Source of the DNA: Hymenobacter sediminicola
GTDB taxonomy: Bacteria; Bacteroidota; Bacteroidia; Cytophagales; Hymenobacteraceae
NCBI RefSeq assembly: GCF_014250515.1
Contig: NZ_CP060202.1
Span: forward strand, 3,159,001 to 3,223,000
Direction: 5' to 3'
Length of the DNA: 64,000 nucleotides
Part shown: in pieces, positions 36,010-45,500 of the stretch
How positions within the stretch are numbered: position 1 is the first letter of the stretch
Layout: each line of letters begins with the position of its first letter
Translations under genes and position numbers: made by a program
Notes under the pieces: model-generated
What the model was told of the DNA's origin: nothing
The model's database searches: none
Seen by the model: the letters and a program-made list of their open reading frames with translations, nothing else

Positions 36010-36138
36010 GGGCGCGGGTTCAGCAGATTGCGGTCAGAATTTCGGCAAGCTGCAAAGGTTCGGGTTTTTCAGGGTTCGGCAAGCGTTGCGTTTGTGCAGA
36101 TTTTGGTGTAGAACGGAGCCGCACAATGCGCTACAGAC

Positions 36139-37626
36139 CTACTTACCCAGCAGATCAAACATGTCGGTCAGCACTTTCTTATCGTCAAAGTCGGTTTTCA
36201 CGCCTTTTATTTCTTGGTAGGTTTCATGGCCTTTGCCCGCCACCAGCACAATGTCGCCGGGGCCGGCTAGGGCCACGGCGGTTTTGATGGCTTCGCGCCG
36301 GTCCGGAATGGTCAGGACTTTGGCCAAGTCCTGCACCTTCACGCCGGCCTGCATCTGCTGCAGAATATCGTTGGGGTCTTCGAAGCGCGGATTGTCAGAA
36401 GTCAGCACGACCCGATCGGAGCCTTGGCAGGCGAGGCCGGCCATAATGGGGCGTTTGGCCCCGTCGCGGTTGCCGCCACAGCCCACCACCGTAATTACCT
36501 GCTGGCTGGGCTGGCGGATATCAGCAATGGTTTGCAGCACGTTTTCCAGCGCGTCGGGGGTGTGTGCGTAGTCCACGATGCCCGTCACGCGGGTTTTCTC
36601 CGATACCACCGGCTCAAACCGCCCCGGCGCCGACAGCAGCCCCGACAGCACCGTTAGCACTTCCAGCGGCTCCTCGCCCAGTAATACCGCCGCGCCATAC
36701 ACAGCCAGCAGATTGTAGGCATTGAACACCCCGATGAGTCGGAACTGGGTGTCGTGGCCGTCTACTTCCAGGTGCAGGCCATGCACGGCATTTTCAATCA
36801 ACTTGGCCCGGAATGTGGCAGCACTGCGGAGCGAGTACGTTTCGCGGCGGGCGGCCGTATTCTGCAGCATCACCATGCCGCGCTTGTCATCAGCGTTGGA
36901 GAGGGCAAAAGCCGTTTTCGGTAGCTGGTCGAAGAAGCCTTTCTTGGCTTTCAGGTAGTTATCGAACGTGCCGTGGTAGTCGAGGTGGTCGTGGGTGAGA
37001 TTGGTGAAGATGCCACCCGCGAACCGCAGCGCGGTGGTGCGGTGCTGCACGACGGCGTGGCTGCTCACCTCCATGCAGGCATGTGTGCAGCCGGCTTCCA
37101 CCATGCGGGCCAGCAACTCGTTCAGCCGGATGGAGTCGGGCGTGGTATGCGTGGCCGGAATTACCTGCTCGTCAATCTGGTTTTGCACCGTGCTGAGCAG
37201 GCCGGTATGGTAGCCCAGCTCGCGCAGCAGCTTGTGCAGCAGCGTAGCGCAGGTGGTTTTGCCGTTGGTGCCCGTCACGCCAATCAGCTGCAGACTCCGC
37301 GACGGATGCCCGTAGAACGCCGCTGCCATATGGGCCATAGCCTCCGCCGAATCGGGTACCTGCACGTAGGCCGTGGCCGGATTGAGGGCGGCGGGCAGGT
37401 CTTCACACACAATAACGGCGGCACCCTGCTCCACGGCTTTTGCAATGAACTGGTGGCCGTCGGTGGCGGCGCCGCGTAGCGCGAAGAACACGAAGCCAAG
37501 CGCGGCCTGCCGCGAGTCGAGGGTGAGGGCATGTACGGGCACATCGGCGGGGCCATGCTGCGCCGTTACGCTCACATCGGCAAGCAGAGAAAAAAGCGGA
37601 GGCGTTATTTCAGTGGAATCAGGCAA
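36139..37626 (-). CDS. murE: UDP-MurNAc-L-Ala-D-Glu:2,6-diaminopimelate ligase
   Basis: 495 residues. The ATP loop is GVTGTNGKTTCATLLH. The DNPR box (411-414) is the specificity motif for meso-diaminopimelate, so the peptidoglycan is predicted to be DAP-type. The Lys-carbamylation and His segments (HDHLDYHGTFDNYL) are normal. It lies between ftsI and mraY, in the standard order. Confidence 0.97.
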   Translation of the reverse strand: MPDSTEITPPLFSLLADVSVTAQHGPADVPVHALTLDSRQAALGFVFFALRGAATDGHQFIAKAVEQGAAVIVCEDLPAALNPATAYVQVPDSAEAMAHMAAAFYGHPSRSLQLIGVTGTNGKTTCATLLHKLLRELGYHTGLLSTVQNQIDEQVIPATHTTPDSIRLNELLARMVEAGCTHACMEVSSHAVVQHRTTALRFAGGIFTNLTHDHLDYHGTFDNYLKAKKGFFDQLPKTAFALSNADDKRGMVMLQNTAARRETYSLRSAATFRAKLIENAVHGLHLEVDGHDTQFRLIGVFNAYNLLAVYGAAVLLGEEPLEVLTVLSGLLSAPGRFEPVVSEKTRVTGIVDYAHTPDALENVLQTIADIRQPSQQVITVVGCGGNRDGAKRPIMAGLACQGSDRVVLTSDNPRFEDPNDILQQMQAGVKVQDLAKVLTIPDRREAIKTAVALAGPGDIVLVAGKGHETYQEIKGVKTDFDDKKVLTDMFDLLGK

Positions 37627-37689
37627 TGTGTTGGGTTCGTTTTCTCGCAGAATCCTTTGGTAAGTTGCGCGGAGGTGAACGGAATACTA

Positions 37690-40089
37690 TCAGGCCTTTT
37701 TGGGCTTGGCAGCAGTGGCTTGCTGGGTCACCTGTTTGGCAGGTTTCGCCGGTTTGGCGCTGGGTTTGGGTTCAGGCTTCTTTTTCGGCTGGCTCGTAGC
37801 AGGTGTAGTATTGGCAGCAGCCAGGCGGGCCTTGGCTTTGGCGGCCAGCGCCCGGGCTTTGGCATCCAGGTCGGTATCAACGGGCGTCAGTAGCTTGTTT
37901 TCTTCCAACTGGCTGGATGCTGGTGCAACCACCGGCGCTGCCGGGCCGCCGGAGCGTTGCCCGATAGGCGCCAGCGCCAGCGTCACCACGGTACCGCGCC
38001 GCACGGCTGCTCCCGCCGCCAACGACTGCGCTTTTACGCGGCCGGTGCCTTGGGTGCGTACGCGCAGGCCCCGGTTTTCAAGTAGAAACAGTGCGTCGCG
38101 GAGCGTGAGGCCCGTGACGTTGGGCACGCGGCCGGGCCGCACGGGCAGCGGCTGCAGCGTCAGGGCTTCGGCCCCGCTATCCTTTCTGGTTGCAATGCGG
38201 ACCCAGTCCTCGTCAGGCGTAGCAGCTTCGTTTTTCACCCCGATCTGCTCGCATACCAGCCGTAGCTCATCCTGCATGCCTGCTTCCACAAACGGCACTT
38301 TGGCTTTCTGCAATGAGGCGGCGCGCGCCAGCAGCGGGCGTTGGCTGGCCGCGTCGCGAGCCATAGCCTTGTCGGCTACCTCCCGGAACACCGGAGCCGC
38401 CACATCGGCGCCGTAGATACGGCCTTTCTTGGGCGAATCAACCACGACAATGCAGCTGTACTTGGGCTTATCAGCGGGGAAATAGCCGCAGAAGCTGGTA
38501 GAATACACTTTGGTATACGCCCCGTTCTTGAATTTCCAGGCAGTACCCGTTTTGCCGGCAATGCTGAAATCCTCGGACCGAATGCTGCGGGCCGTGCCTT
38601 GGGTGACGACGCCTTCCATCATAGCCTTCACCTTCTCCAGCGTTTCGTCGGAGCAGATTTTGGGGTTGAGCACCACCGGCTCGAACCGCTCCAGCACTTT
38701 GTCGGCCTGCTTGATTTCGCGTACAATCATGGGTTGCACCTGCACCCCACCATTGGCCACAGCGTTGTAGAAGGCCAGCGTCTGCAGCGGAGCCAGCTTC
38801 AGCTCATACCCGATACTCATGGTAGTAAGCGAAGTGCGGCTCCAAGACCGATCCTGCGGATCTTTCACATAAGGGCGCGCCTCGCCGGCCATCTGAAAGC
38901 CCAGCGGCTTATGTAGCCCAAACCGCTTCAGGTGGTCGGTGTAGCGCGTCGGGTTCTTGCTGAACTGCCGGTCGACCAGTACGGCCACGCCAATGTTCGA
39001 CGACTTCTCAAATACCTGCTTCACTGTGATTTTACCGTAGCCATGTGAGTCCGTTTTCACGGCTCCCCCGATGTACATGCGGCCGTTACCGGTGTCCACC
39101 ATATCATCGAGCGTGATTTCCGGGTTTTCCTCGAACAAGGCCATCATCGAGGCCAGCTTGAACGTGGAACCCGGCTCGGTACGGCCCTGGTCGGCAATGG
39201 CGTAGTTGTAGTCTTCGCGGTATACGCCGTCGGCCACCTTGCCCAGGTTTGCCACGGCCTTGATGGCGCCAGTCTGCACTTCCATTAGAATCACGCAGCC
39301 GTATTGAGCATTATTATCTACCAATGACTTGTACAGCGCATTTTCGGCCACATCCTGCAGGTTGATGTCAAGCGTGGTCTGCACGTCGTAGCCGGGAATC
39401 GGCTTCACTTCAGTGCCGTCGTAGATGGGCTTGTTGCCGCCAGGCAGCCGTTCAAACAGCGCCTCGCCGTCTTTGCCGGCTAGGTGGCGGTTGAAGGTGA
39501 ATTCCAGACCCGCGCCGTTTTTGTCCTCGTTTACGAAGCCAATAGTGCGCTGCGCCAGCCCGCCAAATGGCCGGAAGCGTTTATCCACTTTCTCGAAGAT
39601 TACACCGCCCTTGTTTTTGCCTTCCCGGAAAATGGGCCATTGTGCCAGTTCCTTTTTTTCCTGGTAGTTGATCTGCCGGGAATTCAGGCGGATATAGCGC
39701 ACGGAAGGCTTGGCCAGTTTGGCATTCTTCAGCTTGCGCTTGTACTCCGATACGCTTCGGTCGCCGAAGAAATGGGCCAGTTGAATAGCCAGCGAATCGA
39801 CGTCTTTGTGGAAGGTTTCCGAATCCACTACGCTGGGGTCCCAGGCCACCCGGAAGAAGGGCAACGACGTAGCCATAATGCTTTTGCCGTCGTCGGCGAG
39901 AATAGTGCCGCGCGTGGCAAACACCGGCTGGTATACTACCCGCCGTTCTTGCTCCAGGGCGCGCCACCGCTCCCCTTCCTTGAACTGGATGTTGGAAATC
40001 TTCCAGACCACGGCGCACGAAAATAGGCAGACGCCCAAAAACGCCAGCCGTACGCGGGTAACGATGGATTTTTTTACGCTTCCTTTCAT
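37690..40089 (-). CDS. ftsI: Division transpeptidase FtsI (PBP3-type) with C-terminal PASTA domain
   Basis: 799 residues from the ATG at 40089; a GTG two codons upstream (40095) touches the ftsL stop and is also possible. One N-terminal membrane helix (about 14-29) is followed by the dimerisation region and a transpeptidase with STFK (S308, K311), SSN (363-365) and KTG (513-515). A single PASTA-like domain lies at about 650-715, then a Lys/Pro/Ala tail rich in PAKPAK. It cross-links septal peptidoglycan. Confidence 0.95.
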   Translation of the reverse strand: MKGSVKKSIVTRVRLAFLGVCLFSCAVVWKISNIQFKEGERWRALEQERRVVYQPVFATRGTILADDGKSIMATSLPFFRVAWDPSVVDSETFHKDVDSLAIQLAHFFGDRSVSEYKRKLKNAKLAKPSVRYIRLNSRQINYQEKKELAQWPIFREGKNKGGVIFEKVDKRFRPFGGLAQRTIGFVNEDKNGAGLEFTFNRHLAGKDGEALFERLPGGNKPIYDGTEVKPIPGYDVQTTLDINLQDVAENALYKSLVDNNAQYGCVILMEVQTGAIKAVANLGKVADGVYREDYNYAIADQGRTEPGSTFKLASMMALFEENPEITLDDMVDTGNGRMYIGGAVKTDSHGYGKITVKQVFEKSSNIGVAVLVDRQFSKNPTRYTDHLKRFGLHKPLGFQMAGEARPYVKDPQDRSWSRTSLTTMSIGYELKLAPLQTLAFYNAVANGGVQVQPMIVREIKQADKVLERFEPVVLNPKICSDETLEKVKAMMEGVVTQGTARSIRSEDFSIAGKTGTAWKFKNGAYTKVYSTSFCGYFPADKPKYSCIVVVDSPKKGRIYGADVAAPVFREVADKAMARDAASQRPLLARAASLQKAKVPFVEAGMQDELRLVCEQIGVKNEAATPDEDWVRIATRKDSGAEALTLQPLPVRPGRVPNVTGLTLRDALFLLENRGLRVRTQGTGRVKAQSLAAGAAVRRGTVVTLALAPIGQRSGGPAAPVVAPASSQLEENKLLTPVDTDLDAKARALAAKAKARLAAANTTPATSQPKKKPEPKPSAKPAKPAKQVTQQATAAKPKKA

Positions 40090-40095
40090 CTTCAC

Positions 40096-40812
40096 TTAAC
40101 GACGGCGACGGGTGGCAGCGGGCTGAGGCGCCGGTTCGGCCGGAGCGCCGGTAGCGTCCGTCCCGATGGGTACAGGCGGAGCGCCTACCTCAATAGTAGT
40201 AGAGTCGAGCGGCCCGACAGGACCGGCGCGGCGCAGGGAGTCGCGCAGGGCGCGGGCCGCCAGCGAGTCGGCGGTCAGCACGGGCACCAGATCCAGAGCC
40301 GCCTCATCAATACGGCCAGCTGGCACCTCAATCCGGAAGGGCGGCGAGGAGCTTTCTACGAGGCCATAGGCCGCCACTTTACGGGCTACTTCGCTTTGCT
40401 TGCTGGCTTCCATATAGTCCGACTTCAGTGTAGTATAGTCGGCGCGCAGGTCTTCGGTTTCCAGCTTCAGCTTCTGGATGCCGCGGTTCATGCGGGTGGC
40501 ATAGTGCGTGTTGCCGATGTAAACCAGAATCAGGAACATCACAAACAGCACGTGCGGCAGGTAGCGCACGGGCAGCCCTTCCCGAAACAGGCCATCCATG
40601 CGCGTAAGGCGCTCCAGCAGCGAAAACACGCTCCAGGAGTTGCGTGGCGCGGCGAGGCGTTCCGGGCGCGCTGCTTTCGGAGGCTTAGGTGGCCGGGGCG
40701 CAGGCTCTGGGGCCACTTCGGGTTCCGGCAACACCATAGGCTCCGGCTCCACGGCGCGGGGCACGTTGGAGCGAGGCTGGCTGGCGACGGGTTTTATTGT
40801 ATTGATAGCCAC
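40096..40812 (-). CDS. ftsL: FtsL-like cell division protein
   Basis: 238 residues: a Pro-rich cytoplasmic part (about 20-50), one membrane helix (86-101, VLFVMFLILVYIG) and a coiled-coil-like stretch after it (QKLKLETEDLRADYTTLKS). The C-terminal region is Ala/Pro-rich. This is the FtsL-like architecture typical of Bacteroidota and its position between rsmH and ftsI is diagnostic. Direct similarity to classical FtsL is weak. Confidence 0.85.
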   Translation of the reverse strand: MAINTIKPVASQPRSNVPRAVEPEPMVLPEPEVAPEPAPRPPKPPKAARPERLAAPRNSWSVFSLLERLTRMDGLFREGLPVRYLPHVLFVMFLILVYIGNTHYATRMNRGIQKLKLETEDLRADYTTLKSDYMEASKQSEVARKVAAYGLVESSSPPFRIEVPAGRIDEAALDLVPVLTADSLAARALRDSLRRAGPVGPLDSTTIEVGAPPVPIGTDATGAPAEPAPQPAATRRRR

Positions 40813-40854
40813 AGGCGTGGAGTTCTTCGGGAGTTTTCAGGAGACAAACGCGGA

Positions 40855-41802
40855 TTACTCCGGCCGTCTTATGGCAATGCGCAGCTTTGCACTTCGGGCG
40901 CGGCTGTTCAGGGCTATTTCGTCGGCGGAGGCTTCCACCGGCTTGCGGGTCAACACCTCGAAAGGTGTGTTGGTGTGGCCGAACAGGTCTTTTTCAGCTT
41001 CGCCAAAGAATTTGCCTTTCGCCATGAAGTTCTTCACCAGCCGGTCTTCCAGCGAGTGGTAGCTCATCACTACCAGCCGGCCACCGGGGCGCAGCACCTG
41101 TGCCGTTTGCTCCAGCATTTCCTGCAGCGCCTTCATTTCGTCGTTGGCCTCGATGCGCAGGGCCTGAAACACTTGGGCTAGGTACTTATTTTCTTTGCCG
41201 CGCGGCGTGCAGCTGGCAATAGCTTTTTTCAGGCCGGCAATGGTGCTGATGGTTTGCCCGCGCCGGGCAGCAGCCACCGTCTGGGCCAGCGTGCGGGCAT
41301 TGGTTACCTCGCCATACATGCCGAAGATGCGGTGCAGGTCGGCTTCCGGATACTCGTTGATAATATCAGCAGCGGTGGGCCCGTCCTCGGCGTTCATGCG
41401 CATGTCCAGCGGTCCATCGAAACGGGTACTGAAGCCACGCTCCGGCGTATCAAACTGATGCGAAGATACGCCCAGGTCAGCCAGCAGGCTATCTACGGGC
41501 AGCGCGCCATACTGCTGCAATTCGGTGTATAAGTCGCGGAAGTTGGCGCGGATGAAGGTAAACTGGGGCCGGGCAAGCTTTTCGGCCTCGCGCTCGGCAT
41601 CAGCATCCTGGTCGAAGCTATAGAGGTGGCCTTCGCCGCTCAGATGCTCCAGAATACGAGCCGAGTGGCCACCGCCGCCAAACGTCACATCCACGTAGCG
41701 GCCGCCGGCCTGTAAGTCCAGGGCCTCCAGGCACTCGCGCAGCATCACGGGCCGGTGGTAGGCCGTGTCGTTCTGGTACTCGTTATTTGGGGTCGTGCTC
41801 AT
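40855..41802 (-). CDS. rsmH: 16S rRNA (cytosine(1402)-N(4))-methyltransferase
   Basis: 315 residues. YHRPVMLRECLEAL at the N-terminus, YVDVTFGGGGHSARIL as the SAM-binding loop, DLGVSSHQFDTPERGFS and the C-terminal YHSLEDRLVKNF are the RsmH (MraW) hallmarks. It overlaps mraZ by four bases (ATGA), so they are translationally coupled. Confidence 0.97.
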   Translation of the reverse strand: MSTTPNNEYQNDTAYHRPVMLRECLEALDLQAGGRYVDVTFGGGGHSARILEHLSGEGHLYSFDQDADAEREAEKLARPQFTFIRANFRDLYTELQQYGALPVDSLLADLGVSSHQFDTPERGFSTRFDGPLDMRMNAEDGPTAADIINEYPEADLHRIFGMYGEVTNARTLAQTVAAARRGQTISTIAGLKKAIASCTPRGKENKYLAQVFQALRIEANDEMKALQEMLEQTAQVLRPGGRLVVMSYHSLEDRLVKNFMAKGKFFGEAEKDLFGHTNTPFEVLTRKPVEASADEIALNSRARSAKLRIAIRRPE

Positions 41803-42272
41803 GCGGCAAGAGAGCCGCCAGGCCCGGTTTCGTTAGTCAGGAATTTCTGGGCCAGCTTTGAGAAGCTCTGCTGGTCTTTGATGAGGTATTCATCGTAGCG
41901 GGCGGTATCCCAGATTTCGCAGCGGTTACCAAGTCCCACAATAATGGCCTCCTTCTCCAGGCCGGCGTAGCGCCGCATGGAGCCGGGCAGCATAAACCGC
42001 CCAATGCTGTCCAGTTCCACCTCCGTCATACCCCGGAAGAAATTGCGCTGAAACTGGCGGTATTCCTCGTTGAACTCATCCAGCGCCATCACCTTGTCAT
42101 GAATTACGCGCCATGCCTCCAGCGGATACAGCACCAGGCAAGGCTCGAACCCACGCACCAGCACGAGCTGCCCGGCCGAGGCTTGTGGCAGACTGCCCTT
42201 GACCTTGGCCGGCAGCACCAGCCGCCCTTTCGGGTCCAGCTTGCAGTCGTATTCGCCGGAGAGCAGGTTCAT
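41799..42272 (-). CDS. mraZ: Transcriptional regulator MraZ
   Basis: 157 residues from the ATG at 42272 (MNLLSGEYDCKLDPKGRL). The frame runs further upstream, but that region contains the promoter. The two AbrB-like SpoVT halves are DCKLDPKGRLVLPAKVKG and MTEVELDSIGRFMLPGSMRRYAG. MraZ binds DNA at the head of dcw clusters and controls them. It is the first gene of the cluster. Confidence 0.95.
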   Translation of the reverse strand: MNLLSGEYDCKLDPKGRLVLPAKVKGSLPQASAGQLVLVRGFEPCLVLYPLEAWRVIHDKVMALDEFNEEYRQFQRNFFRGMTEVELDSIGRFMLPGSMRRYAGLEKEAIIVGLGNRCEIWDTARYDEYLIKDQQSFSKLAQKFLTNETGPGGSLAA

Positions 42273-42305
42273 GGATGTGGAGAGGGCACGGGAGAGGGAT
42301 GATAG

Positions 42306-42335
42306 CAAAAGTACGGAATGCCTCAGAAAAGGCAA
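42306..42335 (-). promoter_or_regulatory. Bacteroidota-type promoter of the dcw cluster
   Basis: On the minus strand TACTTTTG (42306-42313) matches TAnnTTTG, with TTG (42333-42335) 19 bases upstream, the ideal spacing. It lies 33 bases before the mraZ ATG. Confidence 0.8.
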
Positions 42336-42519
42336 CCACTATTTACCATTTTCTACCACTTCCTGAATACTGCGTTTTTAAGCTACAAACCCAGTTTTTC
42401 ATCTCAACACCCTGAATTTTGCCGGCTATAAATCTGAATCCGGAGCGACTTTGCCAAAATGACAGCCCCAACAATCATCTTACCACGCACGGGATTCCAT
42501 GCCACTGTAATTCACCAAT

Positions 42520-45500
42520 TTGTTCGGTAATTTGCCTGCTGTAGTAATTGCAAAGTTCAGTTATTACTGCATAAGTCCTATTACATGGTTTCCTTATTCC
42601 GTCTGCTTGATTATAGCCTCTACTTTCGTCTTTGCCCGTCGAATTTCCAACCCAGTTTCCCGCGTTGTTCGCAGTGCTAGATGGGGCGGCCTGACGGCTT
42701 TTTTATTACTTGGGCAGGCAGGTCATGGGCAGAACACGGTTGTTAGCCGTGCTCCGGCGCGCAACGCCACAGCCGCCGTCCGGACGGCGCCGGTCAGTGC
42801 TACTTTTTCCCAGGCTATTGCCTCGGCTTCGGCCGGCAACCCACGCGTGTTTAGCAGCCAGCGCCAGGGACGCCGGACTGGTTCGGTAAGCGGCGGCGGC
42901 AGCCGTACCCTTTCCTTTAGCCCGAGCTACACGCTGCTGCCGGGCGAGTTACTGAGCGTTAGTGTGCCTCCTACCCTGCTGACTGCCAGCGGTGGCACGC
43001 CCGTAACACGGCAGGTGTACCAGTTTCGGGCTGCTACCGGAGGCACTGGCCGCGGCTACTTCACCGACTCAACCACCATCGGCCAGGCGGGCACCCGCAA
43101 CGTGCTACTAGGCGACGTAGATGGCGACGGTGACCTGGATATGGTCAGCAATGCGGGCTTGTTTTCCGCCCGCATCCGCCTCAACAACGGCACTGGGCAG
43201 TTCGGAGCTGGTTCTAGCGTGGTAGTAGCCGGCGACCCGGCAGGCTTGGCGCTAGCTGATGTAGACAACGATGGTGACCTGGACCTGTTGGCCACAGATG
43301 CCCAGAATGCCACCACCGCTATCTGCCTGAATAATGGCAGCGGAGAGTTCATTGGGTCGGTTTTCGGGGCGCAAAACGTGCCCGTAGGGCAACGGCCAGT
43401 TAGCGTGGCAACCGGTGATATTGATGCCGATGGCGACCTTGATTTTGTAACGGCCAATGAGTCCGGCAACTCGGCCAGCATCAGTTTCAACAACGGCAGC
43501 GGCGTTTTTAGCGCCGTTACCACAGTAGCTGTCGGCCAAAACCCCAACACCGTGACGCTGGCCGACGTGGACGATGACGGAGACCTGGACCTATTAACCA
43601 CCAACGGCACCAGCAACACGGTAAGCCTCCGGCTCAACAACGGCCTGGGCGTATTCAGCGGCTCCGGCAGTGTGGCGGTTGGCACCGCTCCCAGCGACCT
43701 AGCCCTAGCGGACCTCGATGCCGACGGCGACCTAGATCTGCTGGTGACCAATGCCAGCAGCGGCACTGTGAGTTTGCGGCTCAACAGCGGAGGCGGCATA
43801 TTTGGAGGTACTACCGAGTTGGCCCTGAGCGCAGGTAGCACGCCCTCGGCGCTGTCTATCGGGGATGTGGACGCCGACAGCGACCTGGACTTTGTGGTAG
43901 CACAGGGCACAGGCGGCGCGGTTTCAACCTTCAAAAACAACGGCACAGCCACTTTTACGGTGCAGAACACACCCTTGGTGGTAGCCGGCCTGCAATCCTC
44001 TGGCGTAACGCTCGGCGACGTAGACGGCGACTTGGATCTGGATGTGGTGACCGTAGATGGTGGTACCTCCACGGTAGTACTGGGCCGCAACGGGCAAGCA
44101 CCTGCGCCCCCGCGCATTCTGTCTTTTGCGCCCGGAAGCGCCCCGATGGGCAGCCTTGTTACGCTTACCGGCACGGATTTTACTAGCGCCAGCGCCGTGA
44201 CGTTTAATGGGGTTCCGGCTACATCGTTCACCGTACTATCGGCCAGCAAGCTCACGGTAACGGTTCCAGCCGGAGCTACCAGCGGCCTGCTGACGGTTAC
44301 GACACCGCTGGGTGTGGCAACTTCTACTACGCCCTTCCAGCTTACACTAGGCATTATCAGCGCCCTGCCCGCGCGCAATGCCTTGAATGTAAGCCGCGAC
44401 GCTAACCCAACCCTCACCTTTGGACAGTCCCTGGCCCCCGCCACGAGTACGGGCGTGCGGGTGTTTGGCTCGCGGCTGGGCGGGCGCAAGGCAGGCACAG
44501 CCACAACGAGCGGCGCCACCTTCACCTTCGATCCGACGCAGGACTTTGCGCCGGGCGAGGTAGTGAGCGTAACGGTGCCCGGCACCGTGCAAAGTATCGG
44601 TGGTCTGCAGGCGCAGAAACAGGTACTGCAATTTACGGCCGCGGCGGGCGGAACCGGGCAGGCCAATTTTACGGCCCTGCCTAGTGCTCCTGTCGGCTAC
44701 AACCCTATTCAGGTGGTTTTGGCGGATGTGACCGGCGACGGCACCCTGGACCTGCTCACAATGCTGGCGTATGAAATGACGGTGCAAGTGGGATTGGGCA
44801 ATGGCCGCTTTGGCGCCGCTGACACCCTGGTGCAGTTCTCAAACTTTCTAGACCCCAATGGCATCAGTCCCGTTGACTTCGACGCCGACGGCGACCTAGA
44901 CCTGCTTGCAACGTTTCAAACACCCTCGCAAGGCAAGGTAACAACCACTTGGGTTAACAATGGCAGCGGCACCTTCACCCGGCGCCAGACACTGACTACG
45001 GGCAGCTCGGAGGGGCCGGCCGTGGGCGACGTAGATGGCGACGGCGACCTGGACTTCGTGGTGTCAGCGAGTGTGGGAAGCACCACGGAGATTTTTACGG
45101 GCATCAATGATGGCAACGGCAACTTTACGTTGCGGGCACTAGCCACCGGCTATGCATCGAGCGAAGCCAGCTACCTGGCCCTGGGCGACCTGGACAACGA
45201 CGGCGACTTGGACCTTGTAGCAGGCCAGAACGCCATATCGTCCCTGCGTATTCGCCTGAACGATGGGCTAGGCAATTTTGGTAGCCCCACTGAAATCATG
45301 ACGGGTGCCTATACTGAGGCGCTGCAGATAGCCGACATCGACGGCGACCAGGACCTGGATATTATTGTAAGCCTGTTTAACTCGTACTCGGGGAATTCCA
45401 ATGCTGTACGAATCTACCTGAACAATGGGCAGGCGGTATTCAGTGCCGGGCAGGTGATACCCATGGGCAACAATTACTCGCCCAGCTTGGTCACTGGTGA

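Noticed and set aside
43056..44666. Long minus-strand open frame (536 codons) opposite the giant surface gene
   Set aside because: It is the antisense of regular GAC/GGC-rich repeats; its composition is Ser/Pro/Arg repeats without any domain, and it has no promoter or start context.
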